Positions 52,877 through 60,460 of a stretch of 64,000 bases of DNA are shown piece after piece (the first letter of the stretch is position 1; each line of letters opens with the position of its first letter). The stretch is from Loktanella gaetbuli (lineage in GTDB: Bacteria > Pseudomonadota > Alphaproteobacteria > Rhodobacterales > Rhodobacteraceae), in NCBI RefSeq assembly GCF_020531945.1, contig NZ_JAJATZ010000002.1, positions 519,074-583,073 of the forward strand, written 5' to 3'. Made by a program: the position numbers and the translations under genes. The notes under the pieces are model-generated. The model was not told the origin of the DNA and did no database searches. It saw only the letters and a list, made by a program, of their open reading frames with translations.

Positions 52877-53416
52877 ATGGCACAGTCAACACAAAGACCC
52901 GGCAGCCGCTTGATGGATCGGCCTGAATACAAGTCCAAGCCAAAGCCACTGACGCGCAGCCCCGAAACCACCGTCTTTGATGCCGTGGCCGCAATGTCGG
53001 ACAAGAATTATGGCTCTGTGATGGTGGTCGATGCCGACGACAAGGTAATCGGCGTTGTGACGGAACGCGACGTGATGAACAAACTGGTTGGCAAGGGCAT
53101 GGACGCCAAGACGACCAAGCTGTCGGACATCATGACCGCCAACCCGCGGCTGGCGGTGGAAACAGACGACGTGACTGACTGGATGCGCCAGATGTCGAAC
53201 GAACGGTTCCGCCGCCTGCCCGTCGTCGACGCCGAAGGCCGGATCAAGGTGGTCTTCACCCAAGGCGACTTTGTGTCATACAGCTGGCCCGAACTGATCT
53301 ATCAGGCGCGCTCGATGGCAACGGCGAACGTGACGCGGAATTTTCCCTACTACCTGATCGGCGGCGGTATCGCGCTGTATTCCATCATCATGGTGATCGT
53401 CGTCAGCATGCTCTGA
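52877..53416 (+). CDS. CBS-domain protein with C-terminal membrane helix
   Basis: 179 residues. Two CBS domains follow each other: residues about 25-85 (SPETTVFDAVAAMSDKNYGS and VIGVVTERDVMNKLVG) and about 90-145 (LSDIMTANPRLAVETDDVTD and RFRRLPVVDAEGRI). CBS pairs bind adenosine nucleotides and sense energy charge in many proteins. The C-terminus has one membrane helix (YYLIGGGIALYSIIMVIVVS), an unusual addition to a stand-alone CBS pair. A strong terminator follows. No partner enzyme or channel is adjacent. Confidence 0.88.
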   Translation: MAQSTQRPGSRLMDRPEYKSKPKPLTRSPETTVFDAVAAMSDKNYGSVMVVDADDKVIGVVTERDVMNKLVGKGMDAKTTKLSDIMTANPRLAVETDDVTDWMRQMSNERFRRLPVVDAEGRIKVVFTQGDFVSYSWPELIYQARSMATANVTRNFPYYLIGGGIALYSIIMVIVVSML

Positions 53417-53440
53417 CACCTGCCGGGATCGTCCAAAACC

Positions 53441-53469
53441 AAAGGGCCGGGGATTTTCCCCGGCCCTTT
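53441..53469. terminator. Bidirectional terminator between CBS gene and TRAP operon
   Basis: A 13-base perfect stem (AAAGGGCCGGGGA with TCCCCGGCCCTTT) surrounds a three-base loop. Both genes converge on it, and an A/T flank on each side gives a short T-run in either direction. It ends the CBS transcript and the TRAP operon. Confidence 0.85.
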
Positions 53470-53474
53470 GCCCG

Positions 53475-56120
53475 TCAGAAGTTGAGCGAGATATCCCGGT
53501 GCCGCGCGGAACAACCCGCGACATACAGTGCCGTCTCGCGGGGCAAACGTGACTGCTGACGCAGACCGATGGTCCCCTGGATCGCCTCGTCATAGGCAAT
53601 CAGGCCGGGCAAAAGCTCGGTCGCAGCGCGGGTCCGCCATGCGACTTCTGCCGCGAACAGTTCCTGGGCCTCGACCACGTATTCCAGACCGCGCTCGGGA
53701 TCGGGCGACCTGTCGTCGATCTCGTTGCGGGCATCCGACAAGAGGCCCCGGATATCGCGGGCACCCTCGACATCGCCCAGCGCACTCTCGACTTCACGGA
53801 ACCGGACATCGGCGGTTTCCGCATCCATCGTCAGCGCATCAGCGGCAAGCGCGTCGATCTGCGGACCCAATGCCGCCAGCGCGTCAACCGAGGCGATGAT
53901 GGCGCGCAGTTCCGGCACCGGTTCATAGGCCTGGTCGACAGTCCGCCGGTAGATGTTGCGCGCCGTCTGGTTTTCCCGGTTCAGCACGGCATAGGCTTCT
54001 TGCGTTTCGGGCCAGGTTTCCGGGATCTGTGCCAGCAGCGCATCGCGCTCTGCCTCCAGCATGTCGGCGCGGGCCAACTGTGCCTCTGGGTCGCCGAACC
54101 CACGCGAGGCCCGCAAACGCAGATCTTCGATTTCGGGCTCCAGCATGCGAGCGTCACGTTCCAGTGCCCGCACAAAGGTATGCGGCTCGCGGTAATCCTC
54201 GGCGGCAGCGTACTGTGCTGCGGTGGCATCCACGATGCGTTGCATCATCGGCATCGCCTGTTCGGCCTTGTCCAGACCATCGGTCCAGTCGTCAACCAGA
54301 TCCTCCGGCAGATAGGACACGTCCAACGCACGCGCCTGCTGGATCGCCGATGAAATCGTCGCTGAATTCGCCGCGAATTGTTCGGCCACGAATTCCTCGA
54401 TGCAATACTGCAATGCCGGGTTTACCGGAGGCGGTGCGTTTTCCGATATGAGCGAGGTCCGGGCGGGCAGATAGTTCACCAGCGGCGGGTTGAATGCCAC
54501 GATGACCAATGCCGCAAGCTGCAAGCCGATAAAGGCCACGACCCCCTTGTAGATCTGGATGGTCTTGACCGCCGCTGGTGCGACACCGCGCAGGTAGAAC
54601 AGTGCAAATCCGAACGGCGGTGTCAGGAACGACGTCTGAATGTTCAGACCGATCATCACACCCAGCCAGACGGCCGTGATATTCGCCTCCGGATCGGCCA
54701 GCAGGATCGGTGCCACGATCGGCACCACGACGACCGCGATCTCGATAAAGTCGAGGAAGAAGCCCAGAACAAAGATCACCACCATGACGATGATGAATTT
54801 CGTCCAGAATCCCCCCGGCAGACCTTCGAGGAAGTGTTTGACCAGTTCCTCGCCGCCAAAGGCGCGGAAGGCCGCGGTCAGCATGGCCGCACCCAGCAGG
54901 ATGATGAACACCAGCGATGTCGTCTTGGCCGTTTCGACCATGACACCGCGCAGCGCGTCTTCGTTAAAGAATGCACGGATACCCGACCAGATGATCGAGA
55001 TCGTCAGCAGCGCCACGCCGACGGCCGCGATGGTGACACCGGTGCGGTCCTCTGCGGTCTGCATGTTCAACACGTTGGTGTCGTAGTTGGACAGGGCATA
55101 GGTCACGACACCCAGACCGACGATGGCAATAATGGCTGGCGTGAACCTCTGACCGCGCCCTTCGGGATGCAGGCGGTATCCGGCCATGATCATGGCACCC
55201 ACCGCACCGATGGCCCCGGCCTGGTTGACCGTGGCGATACCCGCGATGATCGACCCCAGCACCAGCAGGATCAGCGCCAGCGGCGGGATCATCGCCAGCA
55301 GCACGTTGCCCAGGAACGCCGTGTCGTATTTGCCCTCGTAGGGAACGGCGGGTGCCAGTTTGGGCCGCACGATCGCCACCACGAGAATGAACACGATATA
55401 AAGCAGGACCAGCAGCAGGCCGGGGATCATGGCCCCCAGGAACATGTCACCGGCGGATGTGGAACTGACCGCGAATTCCGTCGGCATCGACAACTCGCCG
55501 GTCGACGACCGGTACAGGGCCTGACGCGCCTGCCCGGCCTGATCGACGGCACTGGCCAACTGGTCGGCCAGAATGATCAGCACGATGGATGGCGGAATGA
55601 TCTGTCCCAATGTCCCCGAGGCCGCAATCGTACCCGTGGACAGCGCATTGGAATATCCGTTGCGCATCATCGCTGGCAGGGAAATCATCCCCATCGCGAC
55701 CACCGTCGCCCCCACGATACCCGTGGTTGCAGCCAGCAGCGCACCGACCACAACGACCGAAATGCCCAGACCACCCGGCACCGGACCGAACAGCTGCGCC
55801 ATGGTGACCAGCAGATCCTCGGCGATCTTGGACCGCTGCAACATGATCCCCATGAAAATGAACAACGGAATGGCGATCAGCGTATCCCGTTCGGGTTCCC
55901 AATAGACCCCGCGCAGGTTCGTCACCCCCGCCGACAGCCATTGTGACGGCCCAGAGTTCGAGAAATACGCCGATGTATCACCGTCAAAGACGTAGCCCGT
56001 CGCGGCAGCTGCACCGATTGTCAGGATGGCGGCACCGGGCAGCGCGAACGCCACCGGATAGCCCGATCCAAGGGCCCCGGCCATGATGACGACCAGCATC
56101 AAAAGGAAGAAAAGTTCCAT
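53475..56120 (-). CDS. TRAP transporter large permease (DctM) with long C-terminal extension
   Basis: 881 residues. Residues about 1-560 are the DctM permease (12 or so membrane segments, with ESSGTLGQIIPPS-like GTIAASGTLGQIIPPSIVLI, and the C-terminal FLDFIEIAVVVVPIVAPIL and NIQTSFLTPPFGFALFYLRG motifs). The remaining 320 residues are soluble, helical and highly acidic, with coiled-coil-like runs (LEAERDALLAQIPETW and similar). Usual DctM proteins have about 430 residues, so the TM core here carries internal insertions as well as the extension. It is the last gene of a TRAP operon with SBP and DctQ. Confidence 0.92.
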   Translation of the reverse strand: MELFFLLMLVVIMAGALGSGYPVAFALPGAAILTIGAAAATGYVFDGDTSAYFSNSGPSQWLSAGVTNLRGVYWEPERDTLIAIPLFIFMGIMLQRSKIAEDLLVTMAQLFGPVPGGLGISVVVVGALLAATTGIVGATVVAMGMISLPAMMRNGYSNALSTGTIAASGTLGQIIPPSIVLIILADQLASAVDQAGQARQALYRSSTGELSMPTEFAVSSTSAGDMFLGAMIPGLLLVLLYIVFILVVAIVRPKLAPAVPYEGKYDTAFLGNVLLAMIPPLALILLVLGSIIAGIATVNQAGAIGAVGAMIMAGYRLHPEGRGQRFTPAIIAIVGLGVVTYALSNYDTNVLNMQTAEDRTGVTIAAVGVALLTISIIWSGIRAFFNEDALRGVMVETAKTTSLVFIILLGAAMLTAAFRAFGGEELVKHFLEGLPGGFWTKFIIVMVVIFVLGFFLDFIEIAVVVVPIVAPILLADPEANITAVWLGVMIGLNIQTSFLTPPFGFALFYLRGVAPAAVKTIQIYKGVVAFIGLQLAALVIVAFNPPLVNYLPARTSLISENAPPPVNPALQYCIEEFVAEQFAANSATISSAIQQARALDVSYLPEDLVDDWTDGLDKAEQAMPMMQRIVDATAAQYAAAEDYREPHTFVRALERDARMLEPEIEDLRLRASRGFGDPEAQLARADMLEAERDALLAQIPETWPETQEAYAVLNRENQTARNIYRRTVDQAYEPVPELRAIIASVDALAALGPQIDALAADALTMDAETADVRFREVESALGDVEGARDIRGLLSDARNEIDDRSPDPERGLEYVVEAQELFAAEVAWRTRAATELLPGLIAYDEAIQGTIGLRQQSRLPRETALYVAGCSARHRDISLNF

Positions 56121-56141
56121 ATCAGTATCCCTTGGATGCGA

Positions 56142-57104
56142 TTACATCGTGCCGGCGTGCGCGTCGCGCCCGCCCGGCTCACCGCGTTTGTCAGCGATTG
56201 AATCCATGAATTGCGCCACGAACTGCACCATCATCGTGATCGCAAAGACAGCGAGGAAACCCGCCATGAAATATTTGACGTAGAGGCCAAAGCCCGCCTG
56301 CGTCACCTCGAAAACCAGGATCGGGCCGGCGATCACGCTGCTCGCCGTGCCAAAGCCCACGATCAGGATCGTCCAGCACAGTGTCATCCCCATGATGACC
56401 GCACCGACAGAATTGACGCGTCCCTTTGTCTCGCGCCGCATCGAGGCGTAGAACAGGTCAACGCGCACGTGACCATCCTCGAGCAGGGTATAGGCCGAGG
56501 CGAACAGGAACAACGCACCGTACCAGAACCGCACCAGGTCCGACAGAAATGCCTGTTCGTAGGAAAAGACGAAGCGGCTGAACACGATCGCCAGTTCGGC
56601 AATCACAACCATCAGGGTCAACCAGGTAAACCCAAGCCCCCGGGTCACGGCACCAATGACGATACCCAGAATAATCAGCGGCACATGCAGGTAGACGCCG
56701 CGGAAATCGGCCCGCGCGAGGCTGCTGGCGAGGTCATCGCCGACGATCCCCTCGAGAAAGCCCTGCACGCGCAGGAAAGACAGGATCGAATCCCCGATCC
56801 CGACCAGCAGAACCACCCAGAACGCGGCCCGCACCAGAAACCGGTTGAAATCGCTGATCCGCGTCGCGTCCGCCCGCAGACTGACGTCAGGGTTGCGAAG
56901 CACATACAAAACGGCGACAGCCGCCAGCACAGCAAAAACCGCGACCTGCACCAGGGACAGCGGGTTTTCCAGCCCGGCGGTGACACCCGGAAAATCGAAC
57001 CAGAAGTTCAGAACAACGTTGACCATGTATCCGGCCGTCACAGCCAAGACCAGCCATCCGAACCCGCGCGCGACCAGTGCACGCGACGCTGACTCTTTTT
57101 CCAT
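56142..57104 (-). CDS. TRAP transporter small permease (DctQ), extended form
   Basis: 320 residues, against about 170-200 for typical DctQ. The DctQ domain is the second half, with VVIAELAIVFSRFVFSYEQA, then FASAYTLLEDGHVRVDLFYA (the family motif) and the last two membrane segments. The first 130 residues add three or so extra membrane helices. The same extended layout occurs in TRAP systems for keto acids and similar anionic substrates. It sits between the binding protein (110 bases upstream) and DctM (21 bases downstream). Confidence 0.9.
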   Translation of the reverse strand: MEKESASRALVARGFGWLVLAVTAGYMVNVVLNFWFDFPGVTAGLENPLSLVQVAVFAVLAAVAVLYVLRNPDVSLRADATRISDFNRFLVRAAFWVVLLVGIGDSILSFLRVQGFLEGIVGDDLASSLARADFRGVYLHVPLIILGIVIGAVTRGLGFTWLTLMVVIAELAIVFSRFVFSYEQAFLSDLVRFWYGALFLFASAYTLLEDGHVRVDLFYASMRRETKGRVNSVGAVIMGMTLCWTILIVGFGTASSVIAGPILVFEVTQAGFGLYVKYFMAGFLAVFAITMMVQFVAQFMDSIADKRGEPGGRDAHAGTM

Positions 57105-57138
57105 TCCAGTGTCTCCTGAAAATTTGTGTCTGATATCC

Positions 57139-57209
57139 GATCAGGGCAGACATGATATCTGCCCTGATCTGTCCCACCCCAGACCGGGCGGGGTCAGTCC
57201 CGGTGGGAC
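57139..57209 (-). other. Two intercistronic stem-loops between TRAP binding-protein and DctQ genes
   Basis: Stem 1: GATCAGGGCAGA (57139-57150) pairs perfectly with TCTGCCCTGATC (57158-57169), loop of seven. Stem 2: GTCCCACC (57171-57178) pairs with GGTGGGAC (57202-57209). Both follow the binding-protein stop (57213) on the minus strand. Such hairpins protect the upstream mRNA and cut read-through, so the periplasmic component is made in excess over the permease. Confidence 0.75.
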
Positions 57210-57212
57210 GAT

Positions 57213-58295
57213 TTAGATGTCCAGAATGCGGTTACGCTTCGTGACATAGGGTGCGTCCGAAAGGTTCGACCAGGCACCGACCGACGCGCGCGCGTTCAGG
57301 TGGCTGTCGAAAATTTCGGCGGCCAGCGGGCTGTGATCGCGGGCTTCCTCGATCACCTCGGCAGAGGCCGAACCAAAGGCCTCGTAGACGTCATCGTTGA
57401 ATTCACGCAGTTCCACGCCGTATTCGTTGATCAGACGGTTGAGGTAGACACCGTTGTTGGCATTGGCTTCTGCCATGGACACGGCGTTTTCCTCGGCACA
57501 GGCGACCTTGATGATTTCCTGATCGATGGACGACAGACCCGACCACCAGGACTTGTTCATCCCCAGGCAAAGCTGCGAGCCGGGCTCGTGGAAACCGGGC
57601 CAGTAGTAGTACTGTGCCGCTTCATAGAGCTTGAGGAAGAAGTCGTTCCAGGGACCGACCCATTCGGTGGCATCAATCGCACCCGAGACAAGGTTTTCGT
57701 AGATCTGGCCGCCGGGAACGGACACAGGCGAGCCGCCCAGCTTGGCGATCACGTCACCGCCCAGACCGGGGATACGCATTTTCAGGCCGCGCAGGTCATC
57801 GGCGGATTCGATTTCCTTGTTGAACCAGCCGCCCATCTGAACGCCAGTGTTGCCCGCCGGAAAGCCGATGACGCCAAATTCATCGCCCAGCTTTTCATAC
57901 AATTCCTGACCGCCGCCGAATTTCATCCAGGCGTCGATTTCTGTATAGGTCAGACCCATCGGGATCGCGGTGAACGGCGACCAGCCGGCGTGCTTGCCCT
58001 TCCAGTAGTAGTCGGCACCGATATAGGCCTGAGAGTTGCCGGAGGCGACTTCGTCAAAGCTGTCGAACGCACCGACGCGTTCGCCTGCGGCAAAGTAGTT
58101 CACGGCGATGCGGCCTTCGGTCAGCGCCTCGATCCGTGCGGCCAAGCGCTGCGCGCTCGTGCCCAGGCCAGGAAAGTCACGCGGCCATGTGGACACGATG
58201 TTCATTTCGGTCGCCGATTGCGCCAGTGCCGGTGTGGCCAGCGCAGTCGCCGCGCCACCAATGGCAGCGGACGTCAGAAATTGTCTGCGTTTCAT
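57213..58295 (-). CDS. TRAP transporter substrate-binding protein, TakP-like (DctP7 type)
   Basis: 360 residues. The N-terminus MKRRQFLTSAAIGGAATALA followed by TPALAQ is a Tat-like signal (RR-QFL) with an Ala-x-Ala cleavage site. The mature part begins EMNIVSTWPRDFPGLGTSAQ and includes DDLRGLKMRIPGLGGDVIAK and TEWVGPWNDFFLKLYEAAQYYYWPGFHEPGS-like residues, all as in TakP (a Rhodobacter binding protein for 2-oxo acids). The ligand is likely a keto acid or similar monocarboxylate. The start at 58295 is preceded by AGGAGGAATTCTAT. First gene of the TRAP operon. Confidence 0.92.
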   Translation of the reverse strand: MKRRQFLTSAAIGGAATALATPALAQSATEMNIVSTWPRDFPGLGTSAQRLAARIEALTEGRIAVNYFAAGERVGAFDSFDEVASGNSQAYIGADYYWKGKHAGWSPFTAIPMGLTYTEIDAWMKFGGGQELYEKLGDEFGVIGFPAGNTGVQMGGWFNKEIESADDLRGLKMRIPGLGGDVIAKLGGSPVSVPGGQIYENLVSGAIDATEWVGPWNDFFLKLYEAAQYYYWPGFHEPGSQLCLGMNKSWWSGLSSIDQEIIKVACAEENAVSMAEANANNGVYLNRLINEYGVELREFNDDVYEAFGSASAEVIEEARDHSPLAAEIFDSHLNARASVGAWSNLSDAPYVTKRNRILDI

Positions 58296-58498
58296 ATAGA
58301 ATTCCTCCTGTTGGGCGGGCCCATCCTCCAGGCCTTCGCCTCGCACGACTATAAGGACAGTCCGCAACCGGTCCAGCATGAATTTTAGGCAATCGATGCC
58401 AAAGACCGGTTTGTCGCAGGGCCGACAAAAACTTCGCCTCGGCATGCAGATTTCCGCTTTACGCCCCAAAACCACACCGCTATAGAGCCCGCAGGTTT

Positions 58499-58573
58499 TC
58501 CGACGTAGCTCAGCGGTAGAGCAGTTGACTGTTAATCAATTGGTCGTAGGTTCGATCCCTACCGTCGGAGCCA
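58499..58573 (+). tRNA. tRNA-Asn (anticodon GTT)
   Basis: The acceptor stem TCCGACG (58499-58505) pairs with CGTCGGA (58563-58569), followed by discriminator G and encoded CCA. The D arm is TAGCTCAGCGGTAGAGCA-like, the anticodon stem-loop is TTGACTGTTAATCAA with GTT in the loop, and the T arm GTAGGTTCGATCCCTAC has the conserved GTTCGA. All stems pair. It reads asparagine codons. tRNA genes are common integration sites, and the DNA to its right contains mobile-element debris. Confidence 0.97.
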
Positions 58574-58577
58574 TAAT

Positions 58578-58611
58578 AAGCCCTCTACGTCAGTGACTTA
58601 GAGGGCTTTTT
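58578..58611 (+). terminator. Intrinsic terminator after tRNA-Asn
   Basis: AAGCCCTCTA (58578-58587) pairs with TAGAGGGCTT (58599-58608) around an 11-base loop and is followed by TTT. It lies five bases after the tRNA CCA end. Confidence 0.85.
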
Positions 58612-58684
58612 AATCTTTTAAGATACGATCTATGGGCAGTGGGGTAACACTTAGGGTAACAGAATTGCTTTTTGTCGCCCGATG

Positions 58685-58901
58685 ATCAGACTGCATGCTC
58701 AGATCAACAAACATACGCTTCAGACTGCGGTTCTCGTCTTTAAGGCTATTCATCTGGCTGATCATGGACGCATCCCTGCCGCCATACTTCGCGCGCCATT
58801 TCTTAAAATATGTCATGCTCGCGGCACAGCTCAGCCACCGGCACGCAGCCTTCAGCTTGGAGCAGGATTGAAAGGATCTGGGTTTCGTTAAATCTCGTCA
58901 T
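58685..58901 (-). pseudogene. IS3-family transposase OrfA remnant (frameshifted, truncated)
   Basis: On the minus strand from the ATG at 58901 the translation is MTRFNETQILSILLQAEGCV, then PVAELCREHDIF and a stop. In another frame from 58816 it continues FKKWRAKYGGRDASMISQMN and SLKDENRSLKRMFVDLSMQ. Together these are the N-terminal helix-turn-helix and leucine-zipper part of an IS3-group OrfA, broken by a frameshift near 58815 and cut near 58685. The orfB part and terminal repeats are missing. The element can no longer transpose. Confidence 0.85.
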
Positions 58902-58966
58902 CTCAATCAAAATCTCCTCACGTATCTTGCTGAAAAATTCTACATCCGCATCCCCTTAGTTTTGGG

Positions 58967-59308
58967 GAGGATTACCCTCGGGTATTAACGGCTTACAAGC
59001 GCTGCTTAGTTACAGGGCTCAGCGAAACCGCACTACTTGTCGCCTCGCACATAAAGCCGTGGAGAGATTGCCGCGAAAATCCCGACGATTGCTTGAATCC
59101 AGACAACGCTCTTTTGCTCTCACCAAACTGGGACACACTGTTCGATAAGGGCTTCATCAGCTTCGCGGATGGCGGCGCTCTGCTGATTTCTAAGCGCTTG
59201 TCGGAAGCCTCCCGAAGATCATTAGGGATTGAGGCCCTGAACGTCTCTCTGAGCGAGCGGCAAAGATATTACCTCATTCATCACCGCTCACTTCATGGTT
59301 TCGAATAG
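58967..59308 (+). pseudogene. C-terminal fragment of an HNH endonuclease
   Basis: In one open frame ending TAG at 59308, the translation runs EDYPRVLTAYKRCLVTGL, SETALLVASHIKPWRDCREN, PDDCLNPDNALLLSPNWDTL and FDKGFISFADGGALLISKRL. ASHIKPW, the LNPDNALLLSP block and FDKGFISF are the HNH motif of a restriction-like endonuclease family (C-x-V-T-G...SHIKPW...N-x-LLLSP). There is no upstream half and no start codon at the right place, so this is a truncated gene. It is most likely part of an old defence or prophage insertion beside tRNA-Asn. Confidence 0.8.
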
Positions 59309-59575
59309 ACTTAGAGATCGGCCCTTAGCGGTTATTCATCGCCGGACCCTACGCTGCAATGCAGATTACCCAGAACAGCCATTAATGCATTGCGCGGCAT
59401 TTTCAGGCACCCAAGGCCTGTAAAGCGGACACTCCTGCCGTTCGTTGCAGATGCCAAAGTTTGTGTTGTGCTGGTGCAGCGGATATCAACTTGAGTGGGG
59501 AGTTGTCATACGTTGCCCCGGTGAAGCAATGGCTTGAACCGCGCCGGGTTTGCCGGAGATTGCAGATTCTGATCG
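59309..59575. other. Non-coding debris between HNH fragment and methyltransferase gene
   Basis: No gene is recognised. Positions 59535-59558 (starting TGAACCGCGCCGGGTT and ending GCCGGAG) resemble the terminal inverted repeat of IS3-family elements found in Rhodobacteraceae; this is from memory and weak. The rest has no structure I can name. The stretch holds the end of the methyltransferase transcript on the minus strand. Confidence 0.35.
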
Positions 59576-60337
59576 CTACCTTGGTCGAACGGACTTTATT
59601 GCACTGACCACGTAACGGTGTTCCGAGCGGCGCAGGAGCGATTTTCGCCAGCCCAGTTGTGCCGCTTGTGCCCTGTGGACCGGGCCAAGGCGGCGGTCGA
59701 TGCGGACCTGCGCAAACCCTGCATCGGTCAGCAGGCTGGCAACGGCCTCGGCCCGCGCGCCTCGCGAGAAATGGACCTGCGACAGAATCTCTTTGTGGCG
59801 TGCAGCGTTCCCATCACTGACCGCGCGTGCCAACAGGTTCGACAGCCGCGACAGCCAGCTTCGAGTTACGAAATCACCATCCACGATCAATAGCATCCCA
59901 CCCGGCACGAGAACCCGCTTCCACTCTGCAAATGCTGCTGCCGGATCGACCAAGGTCCAGACCAGGTGGCGGGTCACGATCACGTCCATACTTTCCGGTG
60001 GCAGCGTCGTCCGTTCGACATCCGCTTCCAGGAAAGTCATGTCTGGCAATTTCGCACGCGCGCGGTCCAGCATCGGTCCGGACCAGTCGAGACCTGTCGT
60101 GTCAAAGCCCATCCTTTTGCAAAGGCGCGCAATTTCGCCAGTGCCAGAGGCGAGATCCAGCAACCTCCGCCCCCTTGCCGTGCCGAGGTGCCAGCGAAAC
60201 AGCGCCGTCCAAGCAGCCATCTCGGCACCTTCGAAAATCTTGTGGCCCGGGTCGTCATCGAAGGTCGCGGCGCGGTCGGACCAGTATTCGCGGATATCGT
60301 CCCGGATGTTTCTGTTCGTCGCTTTTGCCGCGGTCAT
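59576..60337 (-). CDS. Class I SAM-dependent methyltransferase, divergent from iron ABC importer
   Basis: 253 residues. The SAM site is LLDLASGTGEIARLCKRMG near residue 60, followed by FDTTGLDWSGPMLDRARAKL, the acidic TFLEADVERTTLPPESMDVI and the GGMLLIVDGDF strand, all typical of Methyltransf_11 proteins. The substrate is unknown. The start at 60337 has GAGGGACACT before it. It is transcribed divergently from the siderophore-type importer with 123 bases between the starts, and this spacer carries two IscR-like sites, one facing each gene. The likely role is modification of a metallophore or its metabolite. Confidence 0.88.
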   Translation of the reverse strand: MTAAKATNRNIRDDIREYWSDRAATFDDDPGHKIFEGAEMAAWTALFRWHLGTARGRRLLDLASGTGEIARLCKRMGFDTTGLDWSGPMLDRARAKLPDMTFLEADVERTTLPPESMDVIVTRHLVWTLVDPAAAFAEWKRVLVPGGMLLIVDGDFVTRSWLSRLSNLLARAVSDGNAARHKEILSQVHFSRGARAEAVASLLTDAGFAQVRIDRRLGPVHRAQAAQLGWRKSLLRRSEHRYVVSAIKSVRPR

Positions 60338-60370
60338 AGTGTCCCTCGCTTCATCTGTAACCGGTTTTTC

Positions 60371-60392
60371 TTTATCCGACTATTTTTATCAA
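60371..60392 (-). promoter_or_regulatory. IscR-like (iron-rhodo-box-like) site, copy facing the methyltransferase
   Basis: Read on the minus strand the site is TTGATAAAAA followed by TAGTCGGATAAA. It shares TTGA, two A in the middle and a perfect 12-base half (TAGTCGGATAAA) with the copy at 60401. The first half-site GACT is degraded to GATA. It lies 34 bases upstream of the methyltransferase start. Fit to the E. coli IscR type 1 consensus is partial. Confidence 0.6.
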
Positions 60393-60400
60393 CCTATAAC

Positions 60401-60422
60401 TTGACTAATTTAGTCGGATAAA
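60401..60422 (+). promoter_or_regulatory. IscR-like (iron-rhodo-box-like) site, copy facing the importer operon
   Basis: Read on the plus strand: TTGACTAATTTAGTCGGATA plus AA. The core GACTAATTTAGTC is a palindrome that fits GACTRWWWYAGTC, the centre of the E. coli IscR type 1 consensus, and is flanked by TT and GG as expected. It lies 38 bases before the start of the binding-protein gene and may overlap a -35 hexamer (TTGACT). In Rhodobacterales a box bound by IscR controls iron uptake genes, so iron-dependent repression is expected. Confidence 0.72.
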
Positions 60423-60460
60423 TTTAAGCCATGAGGAGTTACCAAAAATAGGATACGGAC

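Noticed and set aside
54378..55946. 522-codon open frame on the plus strand
   Set aside because: It lies entirely antisense to the TRAP DctM gene, is full of His, Asp, Gln and Arg as expected from a reversed high-GC frame and has no recognisable motif.
60371..60422. Reading the inverted repeat as a Fur, Irr or RirA box
   Set aside because: The bases do not fit the Fur 19-mer or the Irr pattern, and the RirA pattern TGA-N9-TCA is missed by one base (TCG). The IscR type 1 core fits better.
60431..60451. Six-codon leader frame before the binding-protein gene
   Set aside because: An ATG with a short frame ending TAG exists, but it has no own ribosome site and no codon pattern that suggests attenuation.
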